Part shown: piece by piece, positions 27,997-36,778 of the stretch
Layout of the letters: every line of letters begins with the position of its first letter
Numbering within the stretch: position 1 is the stretch's first letter
DNA from: Pseudazoarcus pumilus
GTDB lineage: Bacteria > Pseudomonadota > Gammaproteobacteria > Burkholderiales > Rhodocyclaceae
NCBI RefSeq assembly: GCF_002872475.1
Contig: NZ_CP025682.1
Coordinates: 1,984,001 to 2,048,000 of the forward strand
Length of the DNA stretch: 64,000 nucleotides
Direction: 5' to 3'
Notes under the pieces: model-generated
Database searches by the model: none
What the model was told of the DNA's origin: nothing
What the model saw: the letters and a program-made list of their open reading frames with translations, nothing else
Translations under genes and position numbers: made by a program

Positions 27997-28048
27997 CTAC
28001 CGTCAAGCCTGGCGCCAGGACAGACGCACCAGCCGTCCAGCGGGAGAC

Positions 28049-28744
28049 TCAGGCCGGATTCGGCATGGCCTTCATCACCTTCAGATGGTTGTTCACGGAC
28101 TTCACGCTGTCGACCTCTTCGGCCAGGATGGCCGCGGCCTTGCGCTGGCTCTCCGAATCGACGATGCCCCACAGGTCGACCACACCGTCCTGCACGACCA
28201 CATTGGTCATGTTGTCGGATATCTCGAAACGCTCTTCGAGCGCATCCATGATGCGGCGCCGGATGTCGGCATCGCTGGCGCTGCCGGCCGGCTGCGACTG
28301 CGTATGCGTCACCGAGAAACCATGCAGCAGGTTGGAGCGGCTGATGATGCCCGCCAGCTTGCCGCCCTCGACCACCGGCACGCGCTTGATATGGTGTTTC
28401 TCCAGCAACTGCGCAATGCGGAACAGCGGCGTGTCGGGACTGACCGTCACCGGATCGCGCGTCATCAGATCCTCGGCACGGCGCGCGTGCGACTTGATGT
28501 AGGCACCACTGTCGTCGCTGGCGCTGAATAGCGCCGCCAGCCACCAGGAATCGCGCCGATCGGTCTGGTTCTCGACGCGACGCATCAGGTCGCCCTCACT
28601 GACGATCCCGAGCACCCGGCCTTGCGGGTCGACCACCGGCAAGCCGCTGATGCGGTTGCGGATCATCAACTCGACGATCTCCCGGACATCGGTCTTCGGT
28701 TCAATCGTGATCACATCACGGGTCATCACCTCTGACGCATGCAT
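28049..28744 (-). CDS. CBS-pair and BON domain protein
   Basis: The 231-residue cytosolic protein has two CBS motifs (about residues 1-60 and 90-150), which bind adenosyl ligands, and a C-terminal BON domain (about 158-225, including VVQDGVVDLWGIVDSESQRKAA). CBS-BON proteins are common in betaproteobacteria and are often linked to stress, but the function is not established. A strong AAGGAG site precedes the ATG. It is monocistronic with its own terminator. Confidence 0.88.
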   Translation of the reverse strand: MHASEVMTRDVITIEPKTDVREIVELMIRNRISGLPVVDPQGRVLGIVSEGDLMRRVENQTDRRDSWWLAALFSASDDSGAYIKSHARRAEDLMTRDPVTVSPDTPLFRIAQLLEKHHIKRVPVVEGGKLAGIISRSNLLHGFSVTHTQSQPAGSASDADIRRRIMDALEERFEISDNMTNVVVQDGVVDLWGIVDSESQRKAAAILAEEVDSVKSVNNHLKVMKAMPNPA

Positions 28745-29120
28745 ATTGGTCTCCTTGTTGCGTTCCGGGCGTGCCGGTCATCTCCCGGGTCCGCCCCTCG
28801 CCGCGGGGAAGCAGCCCCACAGCCGTATCGTCGGCGAGTACGAAACCGCACCTTCGATACTTTATGTGTAGACCGTCCCCACGATACGTGTAAACCCTGA
28901 GCCGATGTCATTCGGGTCCCGCACCGAAGTGCGTATGCGCGCCGCAACACCGCCTCCACATTGCATCGAACAATCCATGCGCTTCGGCTAGACTGCTCTG
29001 ATGGCCGAAACCGACCGGGATCGGGATCGTCGTTTTCCCGCCCGTGCGCAGGACTCACCGGGACGCCCGACAGGGAATCGCCGACTACGATGGAAGCAGC
29101 GCCCTCACGGAGACGCCACC
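28745..29120. other. 376-bp intergenic region between CBS/BON and HNH genes
   Basis: No convincing gene is present; a minus-strand frame across it is Arg-rich and looks like a shadow. Two similar AT-richer patches near 28857-28898 (TACTTTATGTGTAGACC and GATACGTGTAAACC) may belong to the CBS/BON promoter or an operator. I see no terminator or RNA gene. Confidence 0.4.
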
Positions 29121-29483
29121 ATGCCATCGACCGACCCCGACCGCCTCGAGCGCATCGTCGCCGAGGCCCGCCGCAACGCCGATCTGCGCAGTCGCGGCTA
29201 TCGCGAACGCGCACTCAAGCTCTTCCCGTGGATATGCGCGCGCTGCGGGCGTGAATTCACCCGCGCCAATCTCAGCCAGCTCACGGTCCATCACCGCGAC
29301 CACGATCACGACAACAACCCGTCCGACGGCAGCAACTGGGAGCTGCTGTGCATCTACTGCCACGACAACGAACACCAGCGCGAGATCGAGGCGCAGCAGG
29401 GAAACACCAGCCTCGCCAACCGCGTACGCCCCGCCACGCACACGCCATTCGCCGAGCTCGACAAGCTGCTGAACAAGGACTGA
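29121..29483 (+). CDS. yajD: YajD-type HNH nuclease family protein
   Basis: The 120-residue protein has the HNH arrangement: CARCGREF, then LTVHHRDHDHDNNPSDGSNWELLCIYCHDNEH, with two CxxC zinc pairs. This matches the YajD family, whose cellular role is poorly defined. The frame extends to 29001, but the conserved start MPSTDPDRLERIVAEARRN is at 29121, preceded by GGAG. It is not associated with a restriction or phage system here. Confidence 0.85.
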   Translation: MPSTDPDRLERIVAEARRNADLRSRGYRERALKLFPWICARCGREFTRANLSQLTVHHRDHDHDNNPSDGSNWELLCIYCHDNEHQREIEAQQGNTSLANRVRPATHTPFAELDKLLNKD

Positions 29484-29589
29484 CCACACGCGTCGGTGCT
29501 ACCGCCCGCCGCCCCCATACGGTCGCCGCGTGACACGCAGCGACATTGTGTCGCACCATCGCGGCAACAACACACGAGGATCGATCGTC

Positions 29590-29779
29590 ATGGAACAACC
29601 CGCGGGCAAGTTCGAGCGCATCCTCGAATCCACGATCTTCGCCAGCCGCTGGCTGCTCGCGCCGTTCTTCATCGGCCTGATCATGGGCATCGGCGTGCTG
29701 CTGATCAAGTTCGTCAAGGAGCTCGCGGCGCTCATCGGCGGCGTGCTGGGCATCGTCGAACACGACACCATCATCTCCA
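29590..29779 (+). pseudogene. Truncated UPF0114 (YqhA-like) membrane protein gene
   Basis: About 63 residues remain of a UPF0114-family protein: MEQPAGKFERILESTIF, ASRWLLAPFFIGLIMGIGVLL and IKFVKELAALIGG. Intact members are about 160-190 residues with three or more TM helices. Here similarity stops after VEHDTII, where the sequence runs into the tail of a hicA-like gene. The frame stays open through the intact hicB and ends at 30036, so a 148-residue readthrough fusion is possible. The break point is inferred from memory of the family. Confidence 0.7.
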
Positions 29780-29818
29780 AACAGTGCACTCAAACAGGCA
29801 GGTCTCAAAAAGGAGTAG
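29777..29818 (+). pseudogene. hicA 3' remnant
   Basis: In a second frame this stretch reads PNSALKQAGLKKE followed by TAG. ALKQAGLKKE resembles the C-terminus of HicA mRNA interferases (…ILKQAGLK). The stop lies 5 nt before the hicB ATG, the spacing expected in an intact hicAB operon, and AGGAG inside it is the hicB ribosome site. The catalytic His and dsRBD-like core of HicA are missing. Confidence 0.55.
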
Positions 29819-29823
29819 GTCGC

Positions 29824-30036
29824 ATGCGCTACATGGTCGTTCTGGAACAGGGGCCCGAAAGCTTCGGCGCATATGTTCCCGATCTGCCCGGCTGTGTTGC
29901 GGTCGGCGAATCGGAACAGGAGGCGCTCGAACTGATTCAGGAAGCGATCGAGTTTCATCTCGAGGGACTCAGGGAAGACGGCATACCGATTCCTTCACCG
30001 CATTCCTCGAGTCGCTTCGTCGAAGTCGGCGCGTAG
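29824..30036 (+). CDS. hicB: HicB-family antitoxin without its toxin
   Basis: The 70-residue protein has the HicB partial RNase H-like fold pattern (MRYMVVLEQG, then FGAYVPDLPGCVAVGESEQEALELIQEAIEFHLEGLREDG). It lacks a C-terminal DNA-binding domain. An AGGAG site 8 nt upstream supports its own translation. No HicA toxin is encoded; only a short remnant precedes it. It may be a relic or an orphan antitoxin. Confidence 0.82.
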   Translation: MRYMVVLEQGPESFGAYVPDLPGCVAVGESEQEALELIQEAIEFHLEGLREDGIPIPSPHSSSRFVEVGA

Positions 30037-30080
30037 CTCTGCTACCGAAGATCAAGTCAGACCCGACACACCCTCGTCGC

Positions 30081-30548
30081 TCACCCCACCGGCAACACTC
30101 CCCGATCCACTACCCGCCGCATCACGAAGCTCGAATGCACGCCGCTCACGCCTTCGATGCGGGTGATGCGATTGAGCAGCAGGGCCTGGTAGGCGTCCAT
30201 GTCCTCGACCACGGCCTTGAGCTGGTAGTCGGCCTGCTGGCCGGTGATGAGCAGGCATTCGATGATGTTGGGGATCTCTTCGATGCGCGCCTCGAAGTTG
30301 GCGAATCGTTCGGGCGTGTGCTTGTCCATGCTGATGTGGATCAGCGCCATCAGCGTCAGGCCCAGCGCTTTCGGGTCGAGCACGGCGCGGTAGCCGGTGA
30401 TGAGGCCGGATTCCTCCAAAGCGCGCACGCGGCGCAGACACGGCGAGGGCGACAGACCGATGCGCTCGGCCAGATCCTGGTTGCTGATGCGCCCTTCCCG
30501 CTGCAAGACTTCGAGGATGGCGCGGTCGTAACGGTCGAGCTGGATCAT
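30081..30548 (-). CDS. Lrp/AsnC-family transcriptional regulator
   Basis: The 155-residue protein has an N-terminal winged HTH (about residues 5-60: DRAILEVLQREGRISNQDLAERIGLSPSPCLRRVRALEESG) and a C-terminal RAM ligand-binding domain. It resembles global Lrp-type proteins. I chose the ATG at 30546-30548 over an upstream frame. It diverges from leuA, so it may respond to leucine or another amino acid and regulate that gene, but this is inference. Confidence 0.88.
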   Translation of the reverse strand: MIQLDRYDRAILEVLQREGRISNQDLAERIGLSPSPCLRRVRALEESGLITGYRAVLDPKALGLTLMALIHISMDKHTPERFANFEARIEEIPNIIECLLITGQQADYQLKAVVEDMDAYQALLLNRITRIEGVSGVHSSFVMRRVVDRGVLPVG

Positions 30549-30596
30549 GGTTTTGCGTCCGGACTCAAGATGATCGACAGAATACACCCTTTATTA

Positions 30597-30613
30597 TTGT
30601 TTTTACGCAACAA
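30597..30613. promoter_or_regulatory. Candidate Lrp-type operator
   Basis: TTGTT-N7-AACAA is an inverted repeat in an AT-rich patch 49 bp upstream of the Lrp-type start. Autoregulation is the simplest reading. Confidence 0.35.
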
Positions 30614-30847
30614 CCTGCCAATTCAACGGTCTATCCAGGGTGAATTCGCAAACTCATGCTGCACTGCAAGGCGTAGACTTCAGCCATTGATGTAACGGCA
30701 TGCCCCGCGCCACCCGGCAACCCCGGCAGCGCGATGCGCCAGGCGGCCACAAGCCCCGGCGCGACAAGGCAGACCAGCTCGCCACCCGCGACGATGTCTG
30801 CCCCGCACACCGCTACGACCCGCAACCCGGAAAAGCGAGAACAGACC

Positions 30848-32536
30848 ATGTTGAAGAATCCGTCGACCAAGTACAGCGCGTTTCCGCCCGTCCATCTTCC
30901 CGACCGGACGTGGCCGAACCAGACCATCACCCACCCTCCGATCTGGATGAGTACCGACCTGCGCGACGGCAACCAGGCCCTGTTCGAGCCGATGAACGCC
31001 GACAAGAAATTGCGCATGTTCAAGATGCTGTGCGAGATCGGTCTCAAGGAGATCGAGGTCGCGTTTCCGTCGGCCTCGCAGACCGAATTCGACTTCGTGC
31101 GCAAGCTCATCGAGGAAGGCCACATCCCCGACGACGTGACCATCGAGGGCCTCACGCAGGCGCGCGAACCCTTGATCCGCCGCACCATCGAGTCGCTCGC
31201 CGGCGCACGCCGCGCCATCGTGCACGTCTACAACGCCACCTCGGAGCAGTTCCGCGAGGTCGTCTTCGGCTTCACGCGTGAAGAGGTCAAGGCGATGGCC
31301 GTCAACGCCGTGCAGTTGATCAAGGAACTCACGGCCCAGCACCCGGAGACCGAGTGGGTGTTGCAGTACAGCCCCGAGACCTTCAGCGACAGCGATCTGG
31401 ACTTCGTGCTCGAGGTCTGCGACGCGGTCACCGAGACCTGGGGCGCCACGCCCGAGGACAAGGTAATCCTCAACCTGCCCGCTTCCGTAGAGGTGAGCAC
31501 GCCCAACGTGTATGCCGACAAGGTCGAGTGGATGCACCGCAACCTCGCCCGCCGCGACAGCGTGATCCTCAGCCTGCACCCGCACAACGACCGCGGCACG
31601 GCCGTGGCCGCGGCCGAGTTGGGCATCATGGCCGGCGCCGACCGCATCGAGGGCTGCCTCTTCGGCAACGGCGAGCGCACCGGCAACGTCGACCTCGTCA
31701 CGCTGGCGATGAACCTCTACACCCAGGGCATCTGGCCGGGGCTCGACTTCTCCGACATCAACACCATCGCGCGCACCGCCGAGCACTGCACGCAGTTGCC
31801 GGTGCATCCGCGCCACCCGTGGGTCGGTGATCTGGTCTACACCGCCTTCTCCGGTTCGCACCAGGACGCGATCAAGAAGGGCTTCGCCAAGCAGAAGCCG
31901 GGCGCCAAGTGGAACGTGCCCTACATGCCGATGGACCCTGCCGACGTGGGCCGCAGCTACGACTCGGTGATCCGCGTCAACAGCCAGTCCGGCAAGGGCG
32001 GTATCGCCTACCTGCTCGAAGCGGAGTACGGCATGGTCATGCCGCGCCGCCTGCAGGTGGAGTTCTCCGGCGAGGTGCAGCGCGTGACCGACGCCGAAGG
32101 GCGCGAGATGAACGCAGAGGCCATCTGGAACTTGTTCAACCAGACCTACATCGACACGGCCGATCCGGTTCGCTACGTGGAGCATCACCTCTACGAGAGC
32201 GGCAAGGCGCAGGGCGTGCGCATCACGGTGGAGCACGACGGCGACACCCACGTCATCTCCGGCGAGGGTAACGGCCCCATCGACGCGGCCGTGCATGCAC
32301 TCAAGACGCTCGGCATCACGGTGGACGTGCGCAGCTACGAGGAGCGTTCGATGCCGTCGGTGGGCGAAGGCAGCCATGCCCAGGCCTGCGCCTTCATCGA
32401 GGTGACGGCGCCGGGCGTTGCCGGCGAACGCTACGGTGTGGGCATCGACCCGAACATCGTCACAGCCTCGATCAAGGCCCTGATCAGCGGCGCCAACCGC
32501 ATCCAGAGCCACGCGGTGCAGGCCAAGGCGGCCTGA
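30848..32536 (+). CDS. leuA: 2-isopropylmalate synthase, long (LeuA2) form
   Basis: This enzyme condenses acetyl-CoA with 2-oxoisovalerate in the first committed step of leucine synthesis. The 562-residue protein is of the long type found in actinobacteria and some betaproteobacteria. The catalytic barrel begins with [15 protein letters not shown] and contains the metal motif SLHPHNDRG. The C-terminal regulatory LeuA dimer domain (about residues 435-555) gives leucine feedback. The start is set by [14 protein letters not shown] at 30848. It is monocistronic with a strong terminator. Confidence 0.94.
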   Translation: MLKNPSTKYSAFPPVHLPDRTWPNQTITHPPIWMSTDLRDGNQALFEPMNADKKLRMFKMLCEIGLKEIEVAFPSASQTEFDFVRKLIEEGHIPDDVTIEGLTQAREPLIRRTIESLAGARRAIVHVYNATSEQFREVVFGFTREEVKAMAVNAVQLIKELTAQHPETEWVLQYSPETFSDSDLDFVLEVCDAVTETWGATPEDKVILNLPASVEVSTPNVYADKVEWMHRNLARRDSVILSLHPHNDRGTAVAAAELGIMAGADRIEGCLFGNGERTGNVDLVTLAMNLYTQGIWPGLDFSDINTIARTAEHCTQLPVHPRHPWVGDLVYTAFSGSHQDAIKKGFAKQKPGAKWNVPYMPMDPADVGRSYDSVIRVNSQSGKGGIAYLLEAEYGMVMPRRLQVEFSGEVQRVTDAEGREMNAEAIWNLFNQTYIDTADPVRYVEHHLYESGKAQGVRITVEHDGDTHVISGEGNGPIDAAVHALKTLGITVDVRSYEERSMPSVGEGSHAQACAFIEVTAPGVAGERYGVGIDPNIVTASIKALISGANRIQSHAVQAKAA

Positions 32537-32556
32537 AGCGCCTTCCCGGCAGCATG

Positions 32557-32582
32557 GCGGCCGGCCCCCCGAGGCCGGCCGC
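32557..32582. terminator. Bidirectional terminator between leuA and the two-component operon
   Basis: GCGGCCGGCC and GGCCGGCCGC form a perfect 10-bp stem with a 6-base loop between convergent genes. The T-tract is short. Confidence 0.7.
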
Positions 32583-32588
32583 TTGCGT

Positions 32589-33974
32589 CTACACCGTTGC
32601 CTCGCGCGGTAGCGCAACGACCACCCGCAGCCCTCCGGACTTCGCTTCGCCGAACAGGATGTTGCCGCCGTGCAGATGGACGATGCGCTGCACGATTGCC
32701 AGCCCCAGGCCGGCACCCGCACCCGCACCGGCGCGAAAGAAGCGCTCGGTCAATCGGTGCCGCACGGCTTCGGGCACGCCCGTTCCGTTGTCCTCGACGA
32801 GGATGCGCACGACCTGTTCGCCAGGCTCGAGCGCGACCCGGATGGTTCCGCCTTGCGGCGCGTACTGCACGGCATTGCCGATCAGGTTCTGCAACAGAAT
32901 TCCGATGCTGCCCGCATCACAGCACGCGTGATAGTCGCCGCCCTCGGGCGCCTCGAAGCTCACCTCCTGCTGGCGCTGCAACGCCAGTGGCACCAACTCG
33001 GCCAATTCGGCACGCACGAAGGCACGCAGATCGACCGGTGCGCGCTGCACGCCGCCTTCGGGCTCCAGCCGGGCCAGCGTGAGCAGTTGCGAGATCACGC
33101 GCGTGGCGCGATCCACGCCGGCGCGCAGATGCCCCAGCGCCTCCTCGCGGTCGGCCGGATCGGCCGCGTCCGCGGCGTTCTGTGCGTGGATGCGCAACAC
33201 CGCCAGCGGCGTGCGCAACTCGTGGGCCGCATCCGCAATGAAACGCCGCTCGCGAGCGAGCACGGTATCGACCTGGGTGAGCAGGCGGTTGAGCGCGGCG
33301 ACAACCGGTTCGAGTTCGGCCGGCAACGGCGCCAGCGTGAGCGGCGTCAAGCGTTCGGGGTCGCGTGCGCGAATCATGGCGACCATGTTGGCCAGCGGCT
33401 TCAGCCCCCAGCTGATCGCCAGCCACACCAGCAGCGCGATCAGGGGCAGTCCGACGGCGTCCGGCAGCAGGCCGCGCAGTGTGATACTTCCGATGAGTTC
33501 GCCTCGCACGTCCTCGCGTTCGGCAACCAGAACCTGACGCCCGGAGTCGTCACCGAGGGCGAACACGCGCCAGCGATGCCCGCCGGCACGAACGTCGTGA
33601 TAGCCCGGCGGTACGCGCGCACCGGGCAAGGTGTCGCGCAGACCGGCCGGCGCGCTGGCCGACTCGAGCAGTACGGTGCCATCGGCATCGAGCAGCAGAA
33701 ACGCGAGTTTGGTCTCGTAGCGGTGCCCGGCTTCCGCACTGGCGCTGCGCGAGATCGCCGCGTCGAGCGCGCGCTGCACGGCCTCGCGGCGCCCGGGATC
33801 GAATCCGGCATCGAGCATGCCCGAGATCAGGCGGGCGCTACGCGCGAGTTGTGCGTCGAACAGTTCCTCCGTCTCGTGCCGGGCATCGAGATAGCCCTTG
33901 GCCGACAGCACGGTCAGCGCCACGGCGAGCAGGCCGAGCACCGAGAACATCACACGCGAACGGATCGAGCGCAT
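32589..33974 (-). CDS. Sensor histidine kinase, QseC/PmrB-type
   Basis: The 461-residue inner-membrane kinase has two TM segments (about residues 9-25 and 168-190) flanking a periplasmic sensor of about 140 residues. A HAMP-like linker follows, then the H-box AAHELRTPLAVL with the phospho-acceptor His, the N-box LLQNLIGNAVQYAP, and the G-box EDNGTGVP. It overlaps the response regulator gene by one base. It is the last gene of the seven-gene operon with the hemolysin-family acyltransferase, so its signal may be a product of that operon. Confidence 0.92.
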   Translation of the reverse strand: MRSIRSRVMFSVLGLLAVALTVLSAKGYLDARHETEELFDAQLARSARLISGMLDAGFDPGRREAVQRALDAAISRSASAEAGHRYETKLAFLLLDADGTVLLESASAPAGLRDTLPGARVPPGYHDVRAGGHRWRVFALGDDSGRQVLVAEREDVRGELIGSITLRGLLPDAVGLPLIALLVWLAISWGLKPLANMVAMIRARDPERLTPLTLAPLPAELEPVVAALNRLLTQVDTVLARERRFIADAAHELRTPLAVLRIHAQNAADAADPADREEALGHLRAGVDRATRVISQLLTLARLEPEGGVQRAPVDLRAFVRAELAELVPLALQRQQEVSFEAPEGGDYHACCDAGSIGILLQNLIGNAVQYAPQGGTIRVALEPGEQVVRILVEDNGTGVPEAVRHRLTERFFRAGAGAGAGLGLAIVQRIVHLHGGNILFGEAKSGGLRVVVALPREATV

Positions 33975-34633
33975 CAGACCTTGTCCGCCAGATAGCCCAC
34001 GCCGCGCACGGTGCGGATCAAATCGGGAAAGAACTTGCGGCGCAGGTGATGCACATGTACCTCCAGCGCGTTGCTCTCGACCTCCTCGCCCCAGCCGTAG
34101 AGCGCTTGTTGCAGCTTGTCGCGCGTGAATACCCGCCCGGGCTGGCTGAGCAGCTCGTGCAGGAGCAGGAATTCCTTGCGCGTGAGCACCACCGGCTCGC
34201 CCCGCCAGGTGACGCGCTGACAGGCCGGGTCGAGCGTGATGTCACGGTACTCGAGCAACGGCTGTGCGCGGCTGAAGCTGCGCCGCAGCAGTGCGCGCAG
34301 CCGCGCCTTGAGTTCGGCCACATCGAAGGGCTTGACAAGATAGTCGTCGGCGCCCGCATCCAGGCCGGCGATGCGGTCTGCGGTGGCATCTCGCGCGGTC
34401 AGCACCAGCACCGGCAGGGGGTTGGCCTCCGCCCGCAAATGACGGATCACGTCGAGCCCGTCCATGCGCGGCAGGCCCAGATCGAGAATGGCGAGATCGA
34501 AGCTCTCGGTTTCGAGCGCGTGCAACGCGCAGCGCCCGTCGCGCATCCAGTCCACCGTGTAGTTCTCGGACTTGAGGGCGACGCGGATGCCTTCGCCGAG
34601 ATCGACGTCGTCCTCCACCAGCAGGATGCGCAT
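33974..34633 (-). CDS. OmpR-family response regulator, QseB/PmrA-type
   Basis: The 219-residue protein has a receiver domain with phospho-acceptor Asp51 in AILDLGLPRMDG, acidic residues EDD at 7-9 and Lys in VKPFD. A C-terminal winged-helix DNA-binding domain follows (…ALEVHVHHLRRKFF…). The ATG at 34631-34633 has a GGAAG site. The subfamily recognises CTTAA-type direct repeats, and such a box lies upstream of this operon. That suggests autoregulation. Confidence 0.92.
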   Translation of the reverse strand: MRILLVEDDVDLGEGIRVALKSENYTVDWMRDGRCALHALETESFDLAILDLGLPRMDGLDVIRHLRAEANPLPVLVLTARDATADRIAGLDAGADDYLVKPFDVAELKARLRALLRRSFSRAQPLLEYRDITLDPACQRVTWRGEPVVLTRKEFLLLHELLSQPGRVFTRDKLQQALYGWGEEVESNALEVHVHHLRRKFFPDLIRTVRGVGYLADKV

Positions 34634-34658
34634 GGGCTTCTTCCGGACCGGTTGCGGT

Positions 34659-35309
34659 TCAGCGCTGCGCGACGTCGAGCTTGGCGAGCAGCGCGCGGCA
34701 CTCGTCGCGGCGCCCCGCGTCGGCGCGCTCGCGCCCCGGGCGTGGCGGTGCGGCAAGCGCGCGCTGCAGGGCTGCGCGGGCTTCATCATAGCGCTGCTGC
34801 TCGATCAGGAAGTCGCCGTAGAAGAAGTTCGGGTCAATTCCGTCGGGGTTGATCGCCAACGCCTTCCTGAGCATCTCCTCCGCCCGCTGGTCATCGCCGA
34901 ACCCGATGGGCCAGCCTGGCACCTGGTAGTAGAGCGAACCAAGGCTGGTCCAGGCCGAACCGTCGAGCGCGGACGGGTCCTTCTCCAGCGCCGCCTCCAG
35001 ACTGGCGCGCGCCTGCTTGACCAGGCCGAGCGCGCCCAGCCCGCCCCGCGCCCCGGCCCACGAGGCCAGCACGATGCCGCGCCATATCAGCAGTTCGGGC
35101 GCGTCGGGCGATTCGAGCAGCGCCTGCTCGGTACGGGCATGCAAGGCCTCGAAGGCCTTGTCCCGCGCGTCGGGCGCCAGTTCATAGCGGGTTTCGGCCC
35201 AGGCCTGCTGAATCTCCTGCAGACGCTGCTGGCCGCGCTCGTCGAGCGCGAAGGCATTGATGCCCCACAGGCAGGCGGTCAGGAACAAGATGTTGCGGAT
35301 GACGTGCAT
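34659..35309 (-). CDS. TPR-repeat secreted protein (TAtT-like)
   Basis: The 216-residue product has a signal peptide (about residues 1-21) and TPR-like helical repeats. The stretch WTSLGSLYYQVPGWPIGFGD and LRKALAINPDGIDPNFFYGDFLIEQ resemble TRAP-associated TAtT proteins, but no TRAP genes lie in this operon. It is 13 nt downstream of the dehydrogenase gene. It probably acts as a periplasmic scaffold; its role is unknown. Confidence 0.75.
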   Translation of the reverse strand: MHVIRNILFLTACLWGINAFALDERGQQRLQEIQQAWAETRYELAPDARDKAFEALHARTEQALLESPDAPELLIWRGIVLASWAGARGGLGALGLVKQARASLEAALEKDPSALDGSAWTSLGSLYYQVPGWPIGFGDDQRAEEMLRKALAINPDGIDPNFFYGDFLIEQQRYDEARAALQRALAAPPRPGRERADAGRRDECRALLAKLDVAQR

Positions 35310-35321
35310 GACATACTCCTC

Positions 35322-36113
35322 TCAGTTGGCTTCGCGGGCAAAGCGCCGCACGACAGGCAGGTGCTTGCGCAGACTGCGGTCCACGCAGCGCGGTAGCAGC
35401 CCGTTGATGCGCACGAACAGGCGCTCGGGCCAGCCCAGATAGGTTTCCTCGCGCTCGCGCAGCAGGGCCATCAGCACGGCTGCGGCAACGCGCCCGGGCG
35501 GATCCATGGCAACGCCCAGATCGCGGTTCATGGCTTCGACTGCCTGCGGGTTCATTGTGGTGCGGGTCGCACGCGGCGCGACGTACACCACCTTCACGCG
35601 GGTATCGGCAAGCTCGCGCCGCAGCGCCTCGGAGAAGCCGCGCAGCGCGAACTTCGTGGCGCAGTAGGCCGCGTAGCCGGGATAGCCGATGGAGCCCAGC
35701 GTCGAGCCGACGTTGAGCACCACCGCCGCATCGGCCTCGCGCAGCAGTGGCAGCAGGCGGCGCGTGAGCTGCAGCACACTGGTGACATTGGTTTCGACGA
35801 GGCTGGCGATGGCGTCGTCGTCCTGCTCCTCGAACAGGCCGAAGCCGCCCGCACCGGCGCCGTTGATCAGGCAGTTGATGCCGCCAAAGGCGCATGCTGC
35901 CGCGAGTACCGCGTCGCGGCCGGCGGTCTCGTTGAGGTCAGCGCACACCCGCTCGACGCGCCCCGGATACATCGCCGCGATCTCGTCGAGCAATTCCGGG
36001 CGGCGCCCGACCAGCAGCACCCGCGCACCGGCACGGCACATGCGCTCGACCAGCTGCCGCCCGATGCCGCCACCCGCGCCGGTGACCACCGCCCTGCAGG
36101 CATCGAGCTTCAT
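35322..36113 (-). CDS. Short-chain dehydrogenase/reductase
   Basis: The 263-residue SDR has the NAD(P) motif VVTGAGGGIGRQLVE, NGAGAGGFG, a catalytic Ser in LNVGSTLGSIG and the active pair in YPGYAAYCATKFAL. The C-terminus (LFVRINGLLPRCVDRSLRK) is typical of SDRs acting on lipid-like substrates. Its ATG overlaps the upstream gene's stop. It probably reduces or oxidises an acyl-derived intermediate in this operon's pathway. Confidence 0.88.
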   Translation of the reverse strand: MKLDACRAVVTGAGGGIGRQLVERMCRAGARVLLVGRRPELLDEIAAMYPGRVERVCADLNETAGRDAVLAAACAFGGINCLINGAGAGGFGLFEEQDDDAIASLVETNVTSVLQLTRRLLPLLREADAAVVLNVGSTLGSIGYPGYAAYCATKFALRGFSEALRRELADTRVKVVYVAPRATRTTMNPQAVEAMNRDLGVAMDPPGRVAAAVLMALLREREETYLGWPERLFVRINGLLPRCVDRSLRKHLPVVRRFAREAN

Positions 36114-36778
36114 GAGGTCACCGCCTCGCGCACGCGCGGCAGGCTGCGGAACAGGTCGCCATACAAGCGATACACCACGCGAGCGGTATCCACCACCGCG
36201 CGCTGGTCGTCCGGGTTCTCGAGCTGGTCCATCAAGCCCTTGAAGACCTCGATGTGCTCGACGTCCAGACTGCCATGCGAGCGCAGGTAGGAGAACGCCG
36301 CATCCGGCAGGTCGAGCTGACGCTGGATGCGGTCGGCGGCCTCGGAGGCCAGCGCGATGCTGGTGCCTTCGAGCACCAGCACCATGCCGAAGAAGCTCAC
36401 CGGGTTGTCATGCGCGATGCGGTCGCGCACATAGCGCACCATCAGGTCGGTGGGCAGCGCGGGCAGCGTGTCGCGCACGCGCACGGCGTCGCCACCGCAG
36501 GCCCGGATGTCGTCGAGAATCCACTTCTCGTGACCGATCTCCTCGTCGATGTACTCGGCCACCGCGCCGCGCAGCCAGTCCAGCCGGTCGGGCAGGCGTG
36601 CGCCGCAGGCCATGAGCAAGGGCACCGTCTGGCGCACGTGGTGATAGGCCTCACCCAGGAAGGCCACATAGGCCTCGCGCGAGATGCGCCCCTCGAACAG
36701 GTCGTGAAAGATCGGCGCGGCGAGCAACTCCTCGCGTTCGCGCGCGGTTCGCTCGAGCAGGGTCTGATGGAAGTTCAT
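36110..36778 (-). CDS. Heme-oxygenase-like diiron (HDO/TenA-like) enzyme
   Basis: The 222-residue all-helical protein belongs to the TenA/iron-containing redox enzyme group. Potential metal ligands are seen in FLGEAYHHVRQ, YIDEEIGHEKWILDD and SLDVEHIEVFK, the pattern expected for heme-oxygenase-like diiron oxidases. Relatives catalyse oxidative C-C or C-N bond chemistry on fatty acids or amino acids. It overlaps both neighbours by 4 nt. The reaction here is unknown. Confidence 0.8.
   Translation of the reverse strand: MNFHQTLLERTAREREELLAAPIFHDLFEGRISREAYVAFLGEAYHHVRQTVPLLMACGARLPDRLDWLRGAVAEYIDEEIGHEKWILDDIRACGGDAVRVRDTLPALPTDLMVRYVRDRIAHDNPVSFFGMVLVLEGTSIALASEAADRIQRQLDLPDAAFSYLRSHGSLDVEHIEVFKGLMDQLENPDDQRAVVDTARVVYRLYGDLFRSLPRVREAVTS

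Noticed and set aside
28726-29214. Minus-strand frame between the CBS/BON and HNH genes
   Set aside because: Arg/Cys-rich, no ribosome site, overlaps the supported HNH gene.
24106-30080. Genomic island or prophage around the hicB scar
   Set aside because: Apart from the scar there are no integrase, transposase, att repeats or compositional break that I can see.
30549-30847. Leucine attenuator or T-box in the leuA leader
   Set aside because: I looked for a leader peptide rich in Leu codons followed by alternative hairpins and found only a short MLHCKA-stop frame.
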